A stretch of 26,869 nucleotides of DNA from an uncultured Erysipelotrichaceae bacterium (lineage in GTDB: Bacteria > Bacillota_I > Bacilli_A > RF39 > UBA660). The DNA is taken from positions 1-26,869 of the forward strand of contig CACZSX010000001.1 in assembly GCA_902783915.1 (NCBI GenBank). The letters are read 5' to 3'. Of this stretch, positions 7,402 to 15,609 are shown one piece after another; the stretch's first letter is position 1; each line of letters begins with the position of its first letter. Under the pieces are notes generated by a model. The model had not been told where the DNA came from and searched no databases. It saw nothing but the letters and a program-made list of their open reading frames with translations. Both the position numbers and the translations under genes were made by a program.

Positions 7402-9075
7402 TTATTTAATATAATCAATAACATTATTAATATTTATTTCAAAAATTTCATTAGAGTTTCTATATTTTAATTCAACTATATTTTCAGAAGCTCTTTTTCC
7501 AACTATTACTCTTACTGGTATTCCTATTAAATCCATATCATTTAATTTAATACCCATTCTTTCATCTCTATCGTCTAATAATGATTCAATACCTTTGCTT
7601 AATAAATCATCATATAATTTATTCGCCAATTTATTTTGCACTTCATCTTTAGTATTAGCTATTACTATACATACTTTAAATGGTGCTACTGACATAGGCC
7701 ATATAATACCTTTTTCATCATTATTTTGCTCTACTATAGCAGCCATACATCTACCTGGTCCTATTCCATAAGAACCCATTACTACAGGTTTTAATGTATT
7801 ATTTTCATCCACATAATTCAAACCTAGTTTTTCAGAATATTTAGTACCCAATTTAAATGTATTACCTATTTCTATACCTTTTTTAAAGTATAATTTAGAG
7901 CCACAACTTGGACATATATCCCCTTCTTTAACATTTACTATATCACCAACTAAATCATAGTTAATATCTTTTACATTAACATTTATATAGTGATAATTTA
8001 ATTTATTTGCTCCACAGCAGAAATTCTTCATAGTAAGTATTTCATCATCTATTACTACTTTACAATTTAAATCAATAGGCCCGGTAAACCCTGGTACTGC
8101 ATTAGATTTAGCAATTAATTCATCATTTGCAAATGATATTTCTTTAGCATTTAACAATTTTAATGCCTTAGTTTCATTTAATTCTCTATTACCTCTAATA
8201 AAGAATATTACTAATTCATTGTCAACATTCATAATCATTGCTTTAACTGTATTATCTATATTAATATTTAAATATTCTGCAACTTCTTCTATTGTATGTT
8301 TATTAATAGTTTCTACTAATTCTTTTTCTAATTCAGTATCATTATTTATACTACTTGATACATGTTTAGTTATTTCTAAATTAGATGAAAAATCACATTT
8401 ATCACATAATACAAGTGTATCTTCACCTATTTCTGTTTCGGCTTGAAATTCTTCAGACAAAAGTCCACCCATAACACCAGTATCAGCTTTTACTATTCTA
8501 TATTTTATACCCATCTTATCAAATGCATTTCTATAAGCATTATACATATTATTATAAGATACATCTAATCCTTCTAAATCTTTATCAAAAGAATATGCAT
8601 CTTTCATAACAAATTCTCTAACTCGTATAAGACCATATCTAGGTCTTGCTTCATCTCTAAACTTAGTTTGAAATTGATACAGAGAATAAGGCATATCTTT
8701 GTATGATCTTATATTTGCAATACTTGCTATAGTAAATAATTCTTCATGAGTAGGTCCAAGTATATAATCTCTATTAAATCTATCTTTCAACGAGAAACTA
8801 CTACTACCAAAAGATTGTACTCTTCCAGTTGCTTCATATATCTCTTTTGGAATTAATGTAGGCATAGAAAGTTCTAACGCACCAGTAGAATTCATTTCTC
8901 TTCTAATTATTTCTTCAATATTATTTAATACTCTAAGCCCTAGAGGAAGATACATATAAACACCAGCAGAACTCTTTTTAATCATTCCACTTCTTACTAA
9001 TAAGTTCCCACTTACTGAATCTTCATCTTTAATATCTTCTCTAATTGTATAGAAAAAATTATTCTTTAATTTCAT
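7402..9075 (-). CDS. proS: Prolyl-tRNA synthetase (bacterial type with editing insertion)
   Basis: Class II synthetase that charges tRNA-Pro. I place the start at ATG 9075 (557 residues, MKLKNNFFYTIRED). GGTGAT sits at proper spacing there, and the -10 box TATAAT (9097-9092) overlaps the upstream in-frame ATG at 9093, so that one would lie outside the transcript. The N-terminal catalytic core includes GPTHEE and FRDEARPRYGLIRVREF. The YbaK-like editing insertion covers about 220-390. The core resumes with GSYGIGPGR, and the C-terminal anticodon-binding domain begins near VAPFKV. The length matches bacterial-type ProRS, complete with insertion. Confidence 0.96.
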   Translation of the reverse strand: MKLKNNFFYTIREDIKDEDSVSGNLLVRSGMIKKSSAGVYMYLPLGLRVLNNIEEIIRREMNSTGALELSMPTLIPKEIYEATGRVQSFGSSSFSLKDRFNRDYILGPTHEELFTIASIANIRSYKDMPYSLYQFQTKFRDEARPRYGLIRVREFVMKDAYSFDKDLEGLDVSYNNMYNAYRNAFDKMGIKYRIVKADTGVMGGLLSEEFQAETEIGEDTLVLCDKCDFSSNLEITKHVSSSINNDTELEKELVETINKHTIEEVAEYLNINIDNTVKAMIMNVDNELVIFFIRGNRELNETKALKLLNAKEISFANDELIAKSNAVPGFTGPIDLNCKVVIDDEILTMKNFCCGANKLNYHYINVNVKDINYDLVGDIVNVKEGDICPSCGSKLYFKKGIEIGNTFKLGTKYSEKLGLNYVDENNTLKPVVMGSYGIGPGRCMAAIVEQNNDEKGIIWPMSVAPFKVCIVIANTKDEVQNKLANKLYDDLLSKGIESLLDDRDERMGIKLNDMDLIGIPVRVIVGKRASENIVELKYRNSNEIFEININNVIDYIK

Positions 9076-9091
9076 GCAAATCACCAATTTC

Positions 9092-9097
9092 ATTATA
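9092..9097 (-). promoter_or_regulatory. -10 box of proS
   Basis: TATAAT on the minus strand, 16 nt before the chosen ATG at 9075. Its position rules against the upstream ATG at 9093 as the translation start. No -35 is clear because the region is the T-tract of the upstream gene's terminator. Confidence 0.5.
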
Positions 9098-9099
9098 GC

Positions 9100-9128
9100 A
9101 AAAAAAATAGACTTCTTCTAGTCTATTT
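9100..9128 (-). terminator. Terminator of the ltaS-like gene
   Basis: AAATAGACT (9105-9113) pairs with AGTCTATTT (9120-9128) around a 6-nt loop. On the minus strand it is followed by eight T's. The gene's TAA (9129-9127) lies at the stem edge. Confidence 0.85.
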
Positions 9129-11061
9129 ATTCTTGTTTAAATACTTTCGCATAATAATTATTCTGTAATATTAAATTTGATATTTTAAATTGATTATCTA
9201 CAATAGTATTATACTTATCAATATATGATTCATCTACCATTTCACTATCCCTTGATATAGTTTCATTAGTTACAGAATTATATTTGGCTTTATCTGTTAT
9301 CCAACTTCTATTAGATAATACTACTAATCCTTCAGAATCGGATAATAAATCTTGTCCCATTATAAATCTCGAATCATAATCTTTACCAAATAAATTTAAT
9401 ATAGTTGGTAATACATCTGGTTGAGATCCCACTTTATCTACTTTTATTGTTTCCATATTATTGTTCCATATTATTAAATTAGATTGATATATTTCAAAAG
9501 GATCAGTTCTATCTACTTCAGATACCTCATTTATATGATCATCACTAAGTCCATATGGATAATGATCAGGAGTCAAAACTATTACAGTATCATCTAATTT
9601 ACCAGCTTCTTCTAATTTTGCAATTAAAGATTCTAATGCTCTATCTAATTCTATATTACTTGCTAAATAACCTTTAACTCTGTCAGAGTATGGTAAATCT
9701 TTTACTAAATCCCAATTTTTTACTGCCATCTTATTATTTGCTTTAACATAACTTAAATGACCGCTTAATGTAATATAATATGCGAAGAATGGTTCTTCAC
9801 TATTAATATATTCATTTACTGTAGCATTTACCATTTCTAAATCACTCTCATGGAAAGTACCACATGTTACATTAAGTCCATTGTAACAGGATTTAAAATT
9901 CTTATATCCTAGTGCTTTAAAATACGCTGTACGATTATAGAAAGTACCATCATAATTATGATATACATTTATATTATAATCATTAAAACTATTAGCAAAT
10001 ATGTATGGACTATATATATTTCTATGAGCATATAGTGTCAACGTGTCCCCTCTACTAGATATAATAGACCATTCTGTTCTAAATTCACCATCTGCTGTAC
10101 TAGCAGGGTATAAAGGTGAATAATAATTATTAAATACAAAGCCACTATTAGCTAATTTATATAACGTAGGTGTTAATTCTTCATTTATAGCTATTGGATC
10201 TAAACTTTCCGCCAAGAAAAATACTACATTCTTTCCTTCAAACATTCCTGTATATTCATTCTTTTTAGTACCAGTTAATTTAGAAAAATATTCATGCATC
10301 ATAAGAATAATTTTATTATCCTCATTAGCTTTTAAACTATCAAAATCTATATTTAAAGTATTATATTGAACCTCTACTTCTGGTGCTTTAGTTTCATTAT
10401 TATCTATTAATATTTCTACTTTCTTCTCTTCCATACCAAATAATGTTCTATTTAAATCAATATACATAGTATTAATAAGACCAAACTTCTTCGCAGATAA
10501 TATTGGTGCATGAGTATTAAAATACAAATTATGAGAAGAATATATAGCTTTCTTATCAGTACCTATATAACCAAGTGTTATACTACTTAAGAATATAAAA
10601 CATGCAAATGAAAGCGCTGTCCCCTTAAAACTATTCTTAGAAAAATCAAAAAATTTCTTTTTTAATACAAAATATAATATAACTGGAATTGTAAGACAAA
10701 TATAATTAAATAAACTACTTACTATTGTTTGTAAAATTGTTCTCCAAAATTCAAATACTTGACCACCATTAGTCATTGAATACACTGAAAACACACTATT
10801 ATATACTTGGAAATATACCATTTGTGCAAAGAATATAAAATATAAACCAAGTATTACTATAGTGCTAATAAATTTATTGAACTTTTCCCCAAATAATGTA
10901 GTTACACAATACAATATTGTAGCAACAGGCAAACAGAATACTATCATTTCTATAAAGTCACTATCAATAATGTTTCTAAATATTGTCATTCTATATATAC
11001 ATTCAAATGATATTATTAGGAAAAACCAAAATAAAATTAAGAATGTCTTCTTTCTATTCAT
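9127..11061 (-). CDS. LtaS-family lipoteichoic acid synthase / phosphoglycerol transferase-type enzyme
   Basis: 644 residues with the classic LtaS layout. Five N-terminal membrane helices lie at about 7-25, 36-55, 65-87, 109-133 and 149-167. A linker leads to an extracellular alkaline-phosphatase/sulfatase-fold domain from about 275. Visible active-site elements are FFLAES (281-286, metal-ligand Glu285), STADGE (321-326, nucleophile Thr322), SGH (433-435) and TPDHYPYG (497-504, Asp499/His500). Such enzymes polymerise glycerol phosphate from phosphatidylglycerol on the outer face of the membrane. Whether this one makes a lipoteichoic acid or another polymer cannot be told from sequence. ATG 11061 follows GGAG. 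Confidence 0.9.
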   Translation of the reverse strand: MNRKKTFLILFWFFLIISFECIYRMTIFRNIIDSDFIEMIVFCLPVATILYCVTTLFGEKFNKFISTIVILGLYFIFFAQMVYFQVYNSVFSVYSMTNGGQVFEFWRTILQTIVSSLFNYICLTIPVILYFVLKKKFFDFSKNSFKGTALSFACFIFLSSITLGYIGTDKKAIYSSHNLYFNTHAPILSAKKFGLINTMYIDLNRTLFGMEEKKVEILIDNNETKAPEVEVQYNTLNIDFDSLKANEDNKIILMMHEYFSKLTGTKKNEYTGMFEGKNVVFFLAESLDPIAINEELTPTLYKLANSGFVFNNYYSPLYPASTADGEFRTEWSIISSRGDTLTLYAHRNIYSPYIFANSFNDYNINVYHNYDGTFYNRTAYFKALGYKNFKSCYNGLNVTCGTFHESDLEMVNATVNEYINSEEPFFAYYITLSGHLSYVKANNKMAVKNWDLVKDLPYSDRVKGYLASNIELDRALESLIAKLEEAGKLDDTVIVLTPDHYPYGLSDDHINEVSEVDRTDPFEIYQSNLIIWNNNMETIKVDKVGSQPDVLPTILNLFGKDYDSRFIMGQDLLSDSEGLVVLSNRSWITDKAKYNSVTNETISRDSEMVDESYIDKYNTIVDNQFKISNLILQNNYYAKVFKQE

Positions 11062-11094
11062 TCTATCAACTCCAATTTAAACTACTGCACTAAT

Positions 11095-11146
11095 ATTTTA
11101 CCACATTTTTTAACAAAGTTGACAAAAAATTAAAAATATGTATAAT
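11095..11146. promoter_or_regulatory. Divergent promoters sharing one -35 region
   Basis: Plus strand: TTGACA (11119-11124), 16 nt, TATAAT (11141-11146), serving the coiled-coil gene. Minus strand: TTGTCA (11125-11120), 19 nt, TAAAAT (11100-11095), serving the ltaS-like gene. The two -35 hexamers overlap within the palindromic TTGACAA. The plus promoter is strong; the minus one is less certain. Confidence 0.6.
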
Positions 11147-11174
11147 AATGTCAAAAAAGAAGGGGGTATTTTTT

Positions 11175-11534
11175 ATGGAATATATTGAAAAATATGATGA
11201 TTATAATATGTTTGATGAATTAACTAGTGAAAGTTATTTAACTATTACTACCGATATTGCAAATGAAGTAGCAATAAAAAAAGAAGAAGTAACTACTATT
11301 ACACTACAATTTGAAGATAAGAAAAGAGAAATAAGAGTTACAAAATCAGAAATAACTCGTTTAAAAAGAAAATTAAATAGTTTAAACAAAGAAAAAAGAG
11401 AAATTGGTAAACATTTAAGACAAGAACAAAGAAGTTTAAATGTTGATACAAAATTCTTAAGTCAACTAAATAGAGCTATAAGTAAACCAAATGGTCGTCA
11501 TATGGTTGATAAACAAAAAAGAAAACTATTATAA
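11175..11534 (+). CDS. Small charged coiled-coil protein, unknown function
   Basis: 119 residues from ATG 11175, which follows AAGGGGG. The in-frame ATG at 11148 sits right after the -10 box and cannot be the start. The N-terminal part is acidic and Tyr-rich. Residues about 30-85 form a long amphipathic, Lys/Glu-rich helix, probably a coiled coil, containing KREIRVTKSEITRLKRKLNSL. The basic C terminus ends KQKRKLL. No signal peptide or membrane span is present, so it is a likely cytoplasmic protein. It has a strong promoter and is monocistronic between two divergent/convergent minus-strand genes. I do not recognise the family. Confidence 0.75.
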   Translation: MEYIEKYDDYNMFDELTSESYLTITTDIANEVAIKKEEVTTITLQFEDKKREIRVTKSEITRLKRKLNSLNKEKREIGKHLRQEQRSLNVDTKFLSQLNRAISKPNGRHMVDKQKRKLL

Positions 11535-11563
11535 AAAGAGATTACATTAAATCTCTTTTTTTC
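11533..11563. terminator. Shared bidirectional terminator
   Basis: A perfect 11-bp stem, AAAAAGAGATT (11533-11543) with AATCTCTTTTT (11550-11560) and a 6-nt loop. The stops of both the plus gene (11532-11534) and the minus cysteine-repeat gene (11544-11542) fall in or at the stem. Confidence 0.88.
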
Positions 11564-12110
11564 TCTTCCGGATTTTTATATATAGTTTTCTTGCATAATG
11601 AGCCTATTAATTTGTATCCATAGGAGCAAGAATACTCATAGTCTTCATATGCCTTATATGAATATTCTTGAATACATTTTGTCCCAACCAATTTACCAAT
11701 CGTACAATAATAATTTGATGATCCGTTTATGTATTCTTTATAACATTTATTACCCCATTGCACTTCATCATAATTACATCTGGAAGAATGTGATCCAAAT
11801 ATGAATCTACATCTAGATCCATATGCAGTATAATAAATAGGGCAATTTGAAGATGTCAACGCAGGGGTTTCCACATAATATATGCAATTATTCCCCACTA
11901 ATTTTTCATTATATGAACTATTATTACAATAATAATTTACTTCATATGTAGCTTCAATTATTTCTTCTTTAACACATGTATCACCAATCAAATCATACCC
12001 ATCAGCACAGTAATATTTATTGCTATTTGAAACATAAAAGTGGCAAAATAAAGTAACAATCATAACAATAGAAAAAAACATATTAATACTTTAGCAAACT
12101 TTTTATTCAT
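11542..12110 (-). CDS. Secreted cysteine-repeat protein, apparently made by -1 frameshifting
   Basis: The long frame (from 12081) gives 179 residues with twelve regularly paired cysteines after the hydrophobic N terminus: C25-36, 52-66, 80-91, 102-113, 126-136 and 152-163. A Gly precedes each second Cys by three residues (for example LIGDTC, LVGTKC, LIGSLC), so there are six degenerate repeats. ATG 12081 has no ribosome site. A better start, ATG 12110 (MNKKFAKVLICFF), follows GTGGT, but its frame ends at TGA 17 codons on. Seven T's (12078-12072) are phased exactly as T TTT TTT, and a -1 slip there joins this start to the repeats as a complete signal sequence of a 189-residue protein. A one-base homopolymer error or a decayed gene is the alternative. 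No family is recognised. Confidence 0.65.
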
Positions 12111-12147
12111 ACTACCACAAATCCATATTATTTATTTTATGTTTTAT

Positions 12148-12176
12148 ATTGTATCATAAACTTACACATTTTACAA
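12148..12176 (-). promoter_or_regulatory. Promoter of the cysteine-repeat gene
   Basis: Minus-strand TTGTAA (12176-12171), 17 nt, TACAAT (12153-12148). The predicted transcript start is near 12141, upstream of ATG 12110. This supports the earlier start. Confidence 0.6.
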
Positions 12177-12202
12177 AAATAAAGAGATTCAACGAATCTC
12201 TT
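12175..12202 (-). terminator. Terminator after tRNA-Cys
   Basis: AAGAGATTC (12182-12190), loop AAC, GAATCTCTT (12194-12202). T's follow on the minus strand. It begins 8 bases past the CCA end. Confidence 0.85.
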
Positions 12203-12210
12203 ATTTTTAT

Positions 12211-12284
12211 TGGAGGGCCTAGTCGGATTTGAACCAACGCTCGGGGAGTTGCAGTCCCATGCCTTACCACTTGGCTATAGGCCC
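12211..12284 (-). tRNA. tRNA-Cys (anticodon GCA)
   Basis: A 74-nt cloverleaf on the minus strand. The acceptor GGGCCTA pairs perfectly with TAGGCCC, then discriminator T and encoded CCA. The anticodon loop CTGCAAC gives GCA, closed by GGGA/TCCC. The D arm AGCCAAGTGGTAAGGC is typical of Bacillota tRNA-Cys. It is monocistronic, with its own promoter and terminator, directly upstream of the cysteine-rich gene. Confidence 0.97.
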
Positions 12285-12294
12285 ATGTGCAATA

Positions 12295-12323
12295 ATTATA
12301 TTACATTATTTGCTTTTTTTCAA
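12295..12323 (-). promoter_or_regulatory. Promoter of tRNA-Cys
   Basis: Minus-strand TTGAAA (12323-12318), exactly 17 nt, consensus TATAAT (12300-12295), 10 bases before the mature tRNA 5' end. Confidence 0.8.
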
Positions 12324-12343
12324 TACTTTATCATATTTAATGC

Positions 12344-12374
12344 AAAAAAAGATAAAATATTACTATTTTATCTT
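12344..12374 (-). terminator. Terminator of the 507-residue membrane protein gene
   Basis: An 11-bp stem, AAGATAAAATA (12349-12359) with TATTTTATCTT (12364-12374) and loop TTAC. Seven T's follow on the minus strand. The TAG stop (12365-12363) is inside the hairpin. Confidence 0.85.
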
Positions 12375-13886
12375 ATATATATACTCTATATCTCTCGTTT
12401 TAATTGTTAATTCAATACTATCTGCCTTTTTCATATCTTCATTTACACCTAAATATATATTATCTCCATTATATCCATTAGGTGTTATAACATTTATATT
12501 TTCATTAAATATAGAATTACCAATCTTATATTTTATATTACCACTTTCTTTTAATATTTTTATTAAATTTGAATTTGAATCACTATTTATTGATAATACA
12601 ATACCATATGTATAAACTATATATTTTAATTTATTACCTACTTGATAAGTAAATTCTTCTTCTATATCTACATTATTAATTTTAAATTTTATATTACTAT
12701 CTTTTATTATTAATTCCTGCCCTAAATTATATGATACATTTCTAATATCTTGATCTATATTTTTAGGCTCTATATTTATTCTATAATATAAAGCACTTGC
12801 TTCATTATTTTTTACTTTTAAACTATCAGTATACCTTAATGTAATAGGTTTTTTTAATTCCTCATCACTTAATATATATACTGCAATAAAATCCTTTGAT
12901 TCTTTTGATAGTGTTTGGTTATTATAACCTTTACCGATATCAACAAATGAATCATAATATGTATTTTTAGGAGAATATACATTATCACCTATTTCTAATC
13001 TTAAATTATTAAGTTTCAATCCCCTTTTTTTATCTAATAAATTATTTAAATTAAATTTAACTATTAAATAACTATTATTTCCTTTAAATATTTTATTTCC
13101 TTTACTATCTTTTTTTGTTATTAAAGTCTCTATAACTTTAAATTCAAAATTATCTAATTTTATTACTTCATTTTCAGTATATCTTTTATTTGCAACAATA
13201 CTTCTTGCAATAAACACTCCTGGCATTACTACTAATAATAGAAATAAAATTAATAAAATTATAAATCTATTTTCAAAATAAAATGCTTTTAATTCTTCTT
13301 TCTGCATTGCTGCTTTCATTTTTAATTTATCTTTATCAAATTTAGTAGCAATTTCTATTTCTTCATTATCTTCTTCATCTATTTGTAGTTCATGTATATC
13401 TTCACCGAAATTGAATTTCTTTACATCAAATCCAACTGCTCTAATAAAATAAAATCCTACTAATATAAATTGTAAATAGTAACTAATCATCCATATATCT
13501 CTTATTATTCTTGATATTCTTGGATCTATGCCATCAAATATAATTGTTGTCATTATTCCTCTTGAAATAACTAAAACAACTATAAATCCAATATAATAAA
13601 TAATACTTGATATATAAAACAAAGTTGGTTTATCTTTTTTTCTGAATAGTACTATTATCATTACAGCAGCACCTATTAATATAAATGCTAATATGGTAAT
13701 AAATAATGGTAATGTATCTGATATTAATGTTTCACTATCTATAAATTGCCTTGTCTTAGCATAATCATTAAAAAAATTATATGCTATTTTAGTTCTATAT
13801 AATATATAACCAGAAATTAATAGCATAATAAAATGTATTAATTTAAAGTTTCTTATTAAAAATGCATACGGTTTTCTTATTATCAT
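12363..13886 (-). CDS. Membrane protein with C-terminal extracytoplasmic beta-rich (DUF4352-like) domain
   Basis: 507 residues from ATG 13886 (AGGGGTGA upstream; an in-frame GTG at 13895 overlaps that site). Predicted membrane helices lie at about 15-31, 60-81, 90-108 and 132-150. An acidic and Lys-rich cytoplasmic segment (155-205) is followed by a fifth helix (208-230). The last 275 residues look like an exported beta-sandwich, with alternating hydrophobic strands, repeated Asn/Lys-rich turns and the pattern KLDNFEFKVIET...SYLIVKFNLNN that resembles DUF4352-type domains. I do not recognise a function. It has a TATAAT (13918-13913) of its own after the upstream operon's terminator. Confidence 0.75.
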   Translation of the reverse strand: MIIRKPYAFLIRNFKLIHFIMLLISGYILYRTKIAYNFFNDYAKTRQFIDSETLISDTLPLFITILAFILIGAAVMIIVLFRKKDKPTLFYISSIIYYIGFIVVLVISRGIMTTIIFDGIDPRISRIIRDIWMISYYLQFILVGFYFIRAVGFDVKKFNFGEDIHELQIDEEDNEEIEIATKFDKDKLKMKAAMQKEELKAFYFENRFIILLILFLLLVVMPGVFIARSIVANKRYTENEVIKLDNFEFKVIETLITKKDSKGNKIFKGNNSYLIVKFNLNNLLDKKRGLKLNNLRLEIGDNVYSPKNTYYDSFVDIGKGYNNQTLSKESKDFIAVYILSDEELKKPITLRYTDSLKVKNNEASALYYRINIEPKNIDQDIRNVSYNLGQELIIKDSNIKFKINNVDIEEEFTYQVGNKLKYIVYTYGIVLSINSDSNSNLIKILKESGNIKYKIGNSIFNENINVITPNGYNGDNIYLGVNEDMKKADSIELTIKTRDIEYIYKIK

Positions 13887-13932
13887 ATAAGTCACCCCTT
13901 ATTATCAACACTATTATACTATAATAAAACAT

Positions 13933-13959
13933 AAAAAAAAAGATTATTTAGAATCTTTT
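13933..13959 (-). terminator. Terminator of the Trx-PH operon
   Basis: AAAAGATT (13938-13945), a 6-nt loop, AATCTTTT (13952-13959). Nine T's on the minus strand. The TAA of the PH-domain gene (13946-13944) is in the hairpin. Confidence 0.8.
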
Positions 13960-14384
13960 CTTATAGCATACTTTTTCTTTTCTTTCATCATGTACTCTGT
14001 AATCATAGTCTCTATTTCACTTAATGCGGCTTTATCAATATTATTTATTATTGCGAGTTCTTTTATAGTATCTATTATTATTTTACCCCATATTATACCA
14101 GAATTTACTTTTAAATCATTAAACATATCTGGTGTTACAGCATAAAAGAAGTAACCAAATAATACTCTTTTTCTTGCAAATAATAATCTTTTATTAGTAA
14201 GTGCTACAACAAATGTATTAGGTATAGATATAGACCTATTATTTTTTTGACCAGCAAAAACATATAAAAGCTTTTCATCAGGATTCAAATGATTTTCCAT
14301 TACTTCACAATGTCTTTTAACTCTAAATGCTAATGTACCTGAATATTTCTTTTTAAATTTTAATACCTCACTATATACACTCAT
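13944..14384 (-). CDS. Bacterial PH-domain (YokE-like/bPH_3) protein
   Basis: 146 residues. A helical start (1-35) precedes a PH-like fold: NPDEKLLYVFAG (about 34-45), the conserved TFVVALTNKRLLFARKR stretch (57-73), and FFYAVTPDMFNDLKVNSGIIWGKIIID (about 78-104). A C-terminal helix follows, as usual for bPH domains. There is no signal peptide or membrane span, so it should be cytoplasmic or peripheral. The specific ligand is unknown. ATG 14384 follows AGGAGG, and the preceding gene's TAG stop lies inside this ribosome-site region (9-base gap), so the two genes are tightly linked. Confidence 0.8.
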   Translation of the reverse strand: MSVYSEVLKFKKKYSGTLAFRVKRHCEVMENHLNPDEKLLYVFAGQKNNRSISIPNTFVVALTNKRLLFARKRVLFGYFFYAVTPDMFNDLKVNSGIIWGKIIIDTIKELAIINNIDKAALSEIETMITEYMMKEKKKYAIRKDSK

Positions 14385-14392
14385 AAATCCTC

Positions 14393-15538
14393 CTACATCT
14401 TATTCTTATCTAAGAAATTTATTAATTCTTCTTCAGTCATTGAATACATTCTATAATCTTTTATATTCCCATTCTTTACTATTAATATTGCTGGTACAAA
14501 CCATTGCTTACTAAATATCTCATTTGATTCATTTAATTTTCTAATACTTTGATCAGTTTCCAGTTCATCTGTATTTAAGTAATATACTTTTATATTTTTC
14601 TGACTAGATACTTTTTCTAATGTAGTAGAAAACTTTTGACATACACTATCACTTGATGTACATATATATATAAGTGTTGAATCTTTTGATTTTAATAATG
14701 ATAAATACTTATCTATTGATACTTTATTAAATGATTTATTTGATGGATTAGTTGAATATACAACAAAATTCCTAATAGCTGAATATTCTTTAATACCATT
14801 TATTGCTGATATAGATTGCTTATCTTTAATAGTAACCAAAATAGGAACATTTTCTAAATCAACTATATATGAATTACTCTCTTTTAATTCTTTTAATTCA
14901 TTATCATCTAAATTAGATATATCTAATTTCTTTATTTTTATTTTAAACTCATTCTCTATTTTTTTCAAACTTAATTCATAACTATCGCAACCAACACAAT
15001 CTTTATTAGTAATGTATATATACTCTAACCCACTATTTTCTACATATAAATTTAAATATTTCTTTAAACTTATATTTTCAAATTTAATGTCAACATTATT
15101 ATTATTTTTCCTTATAATTAATACAATGAAAAATATAATTAAAACAACAATAAGACCCGCAAAAAACAATAAGAATCTTCTATCAAATATTTCTTTTAAG
15201 TTTTCTTTTAAAGAATACTCTTTTTCATGAATAGTTCCTGTTTTTTGAATATCAGATTTTTCTTCAACTATTTTTTCTTTTTCAAAAACAACCTCAGGTT
15301 CTTTAACTATTTCTTCAGTAATAATCTTCTTTTGAACTATCTTATCTTGCGTATTCTTTTGTACTGCTTTTTTCTTCACTGATGTAGTCTTTTTCTCTAC
15401 TGAAGTAACTTTCTTACTAATTGCACTACTATTTTTACTAGTTCTTCTTTTTACACTATTATTTACTTTTTTATTGCTAGTAACCTTTTTTGTTGTTTTC
15501 TTTGCCTTTTTAGTAGACTTACCCTTCTTATTAGCCAT
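14393..15538 (-). CDS. Membrane-anchored protein with two tandem thioredoxin-fold domains
   Basis: 381 residues. A long Lys/Ser/Thr-rich cytoplasmic tail (1-60) and an acidic stretch (70-110) precede one membrane helix (about 122-142). Outside are two thioredoxin-like domains. The first has CVGC (C181, C184) after a YIYITNKD strand and a VP cis-proline (231-232). The second has C293-x6-C300 (CTSSDSVC) after LIYI and VP (348-349) before AILIVKNG. A thiol-disulfide role outside the cell is likely from the fold. The first domain keeps a normal CxxC, while the second is stretched. Start ATG 15538 follows GGGGTGA. It is the first gene of an operon with the PH-domain gene and divergent from feoAB. 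Confidence 0.82.
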   Translation of the reverse strand: MANKKGKSTKKAKKTTKKVTSNKKVNNSVKRRTSKNSSAISKKVTSVEKKTTSVKKKAVQKNTQDKIVQKKIITEEIVKEPEVVFEKEKIVEEKSDIQKTGTIHEKEYSLKENLKEIFDRRFLLFFAGLIVVLIIFFIVLIIRKNNNNVDIKFENISLKKYLNLYVENSGLEYIYITNKDCVGCDSYELSLKKIENEFKIKIKKLDISNLDDNELKELKESNSYIVDLENVPILVTIKDKQSISAINGIKEYSAIRNFVVYSTNPSNKSFNKVSIDKYLSLLKSKDSTLIYICTSSDSVCQKFSTTLEKVSSQKNIKVYYLNTDELETDQSIRKLNESNEIFSKQWFVPAILIVKNGNIKDYRMYSMTEEELINFLDKNKM

Positions 15539-15609
15539 AATTTCACCCCATAAACAACCAAATCAAACTTATTATAATTAATTTATATGGTTTAGTCAAT
15601 TGAAATATA

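Noticed and set aside
12020..12110. TGA read as Trp (Mycoplasma code) in the frame starting at 12110
   Set aside because: It would give a short hydrophobic peptide of about 50 residues without the repeats; all other genes use TGG for Trp, so frameshift or indel is the better reading.
12210..12410. Plus-strand reading frame with a GFEPT-like start
   Set aside because: It is the antisense of tRNA-Cys, a well-known false protein.
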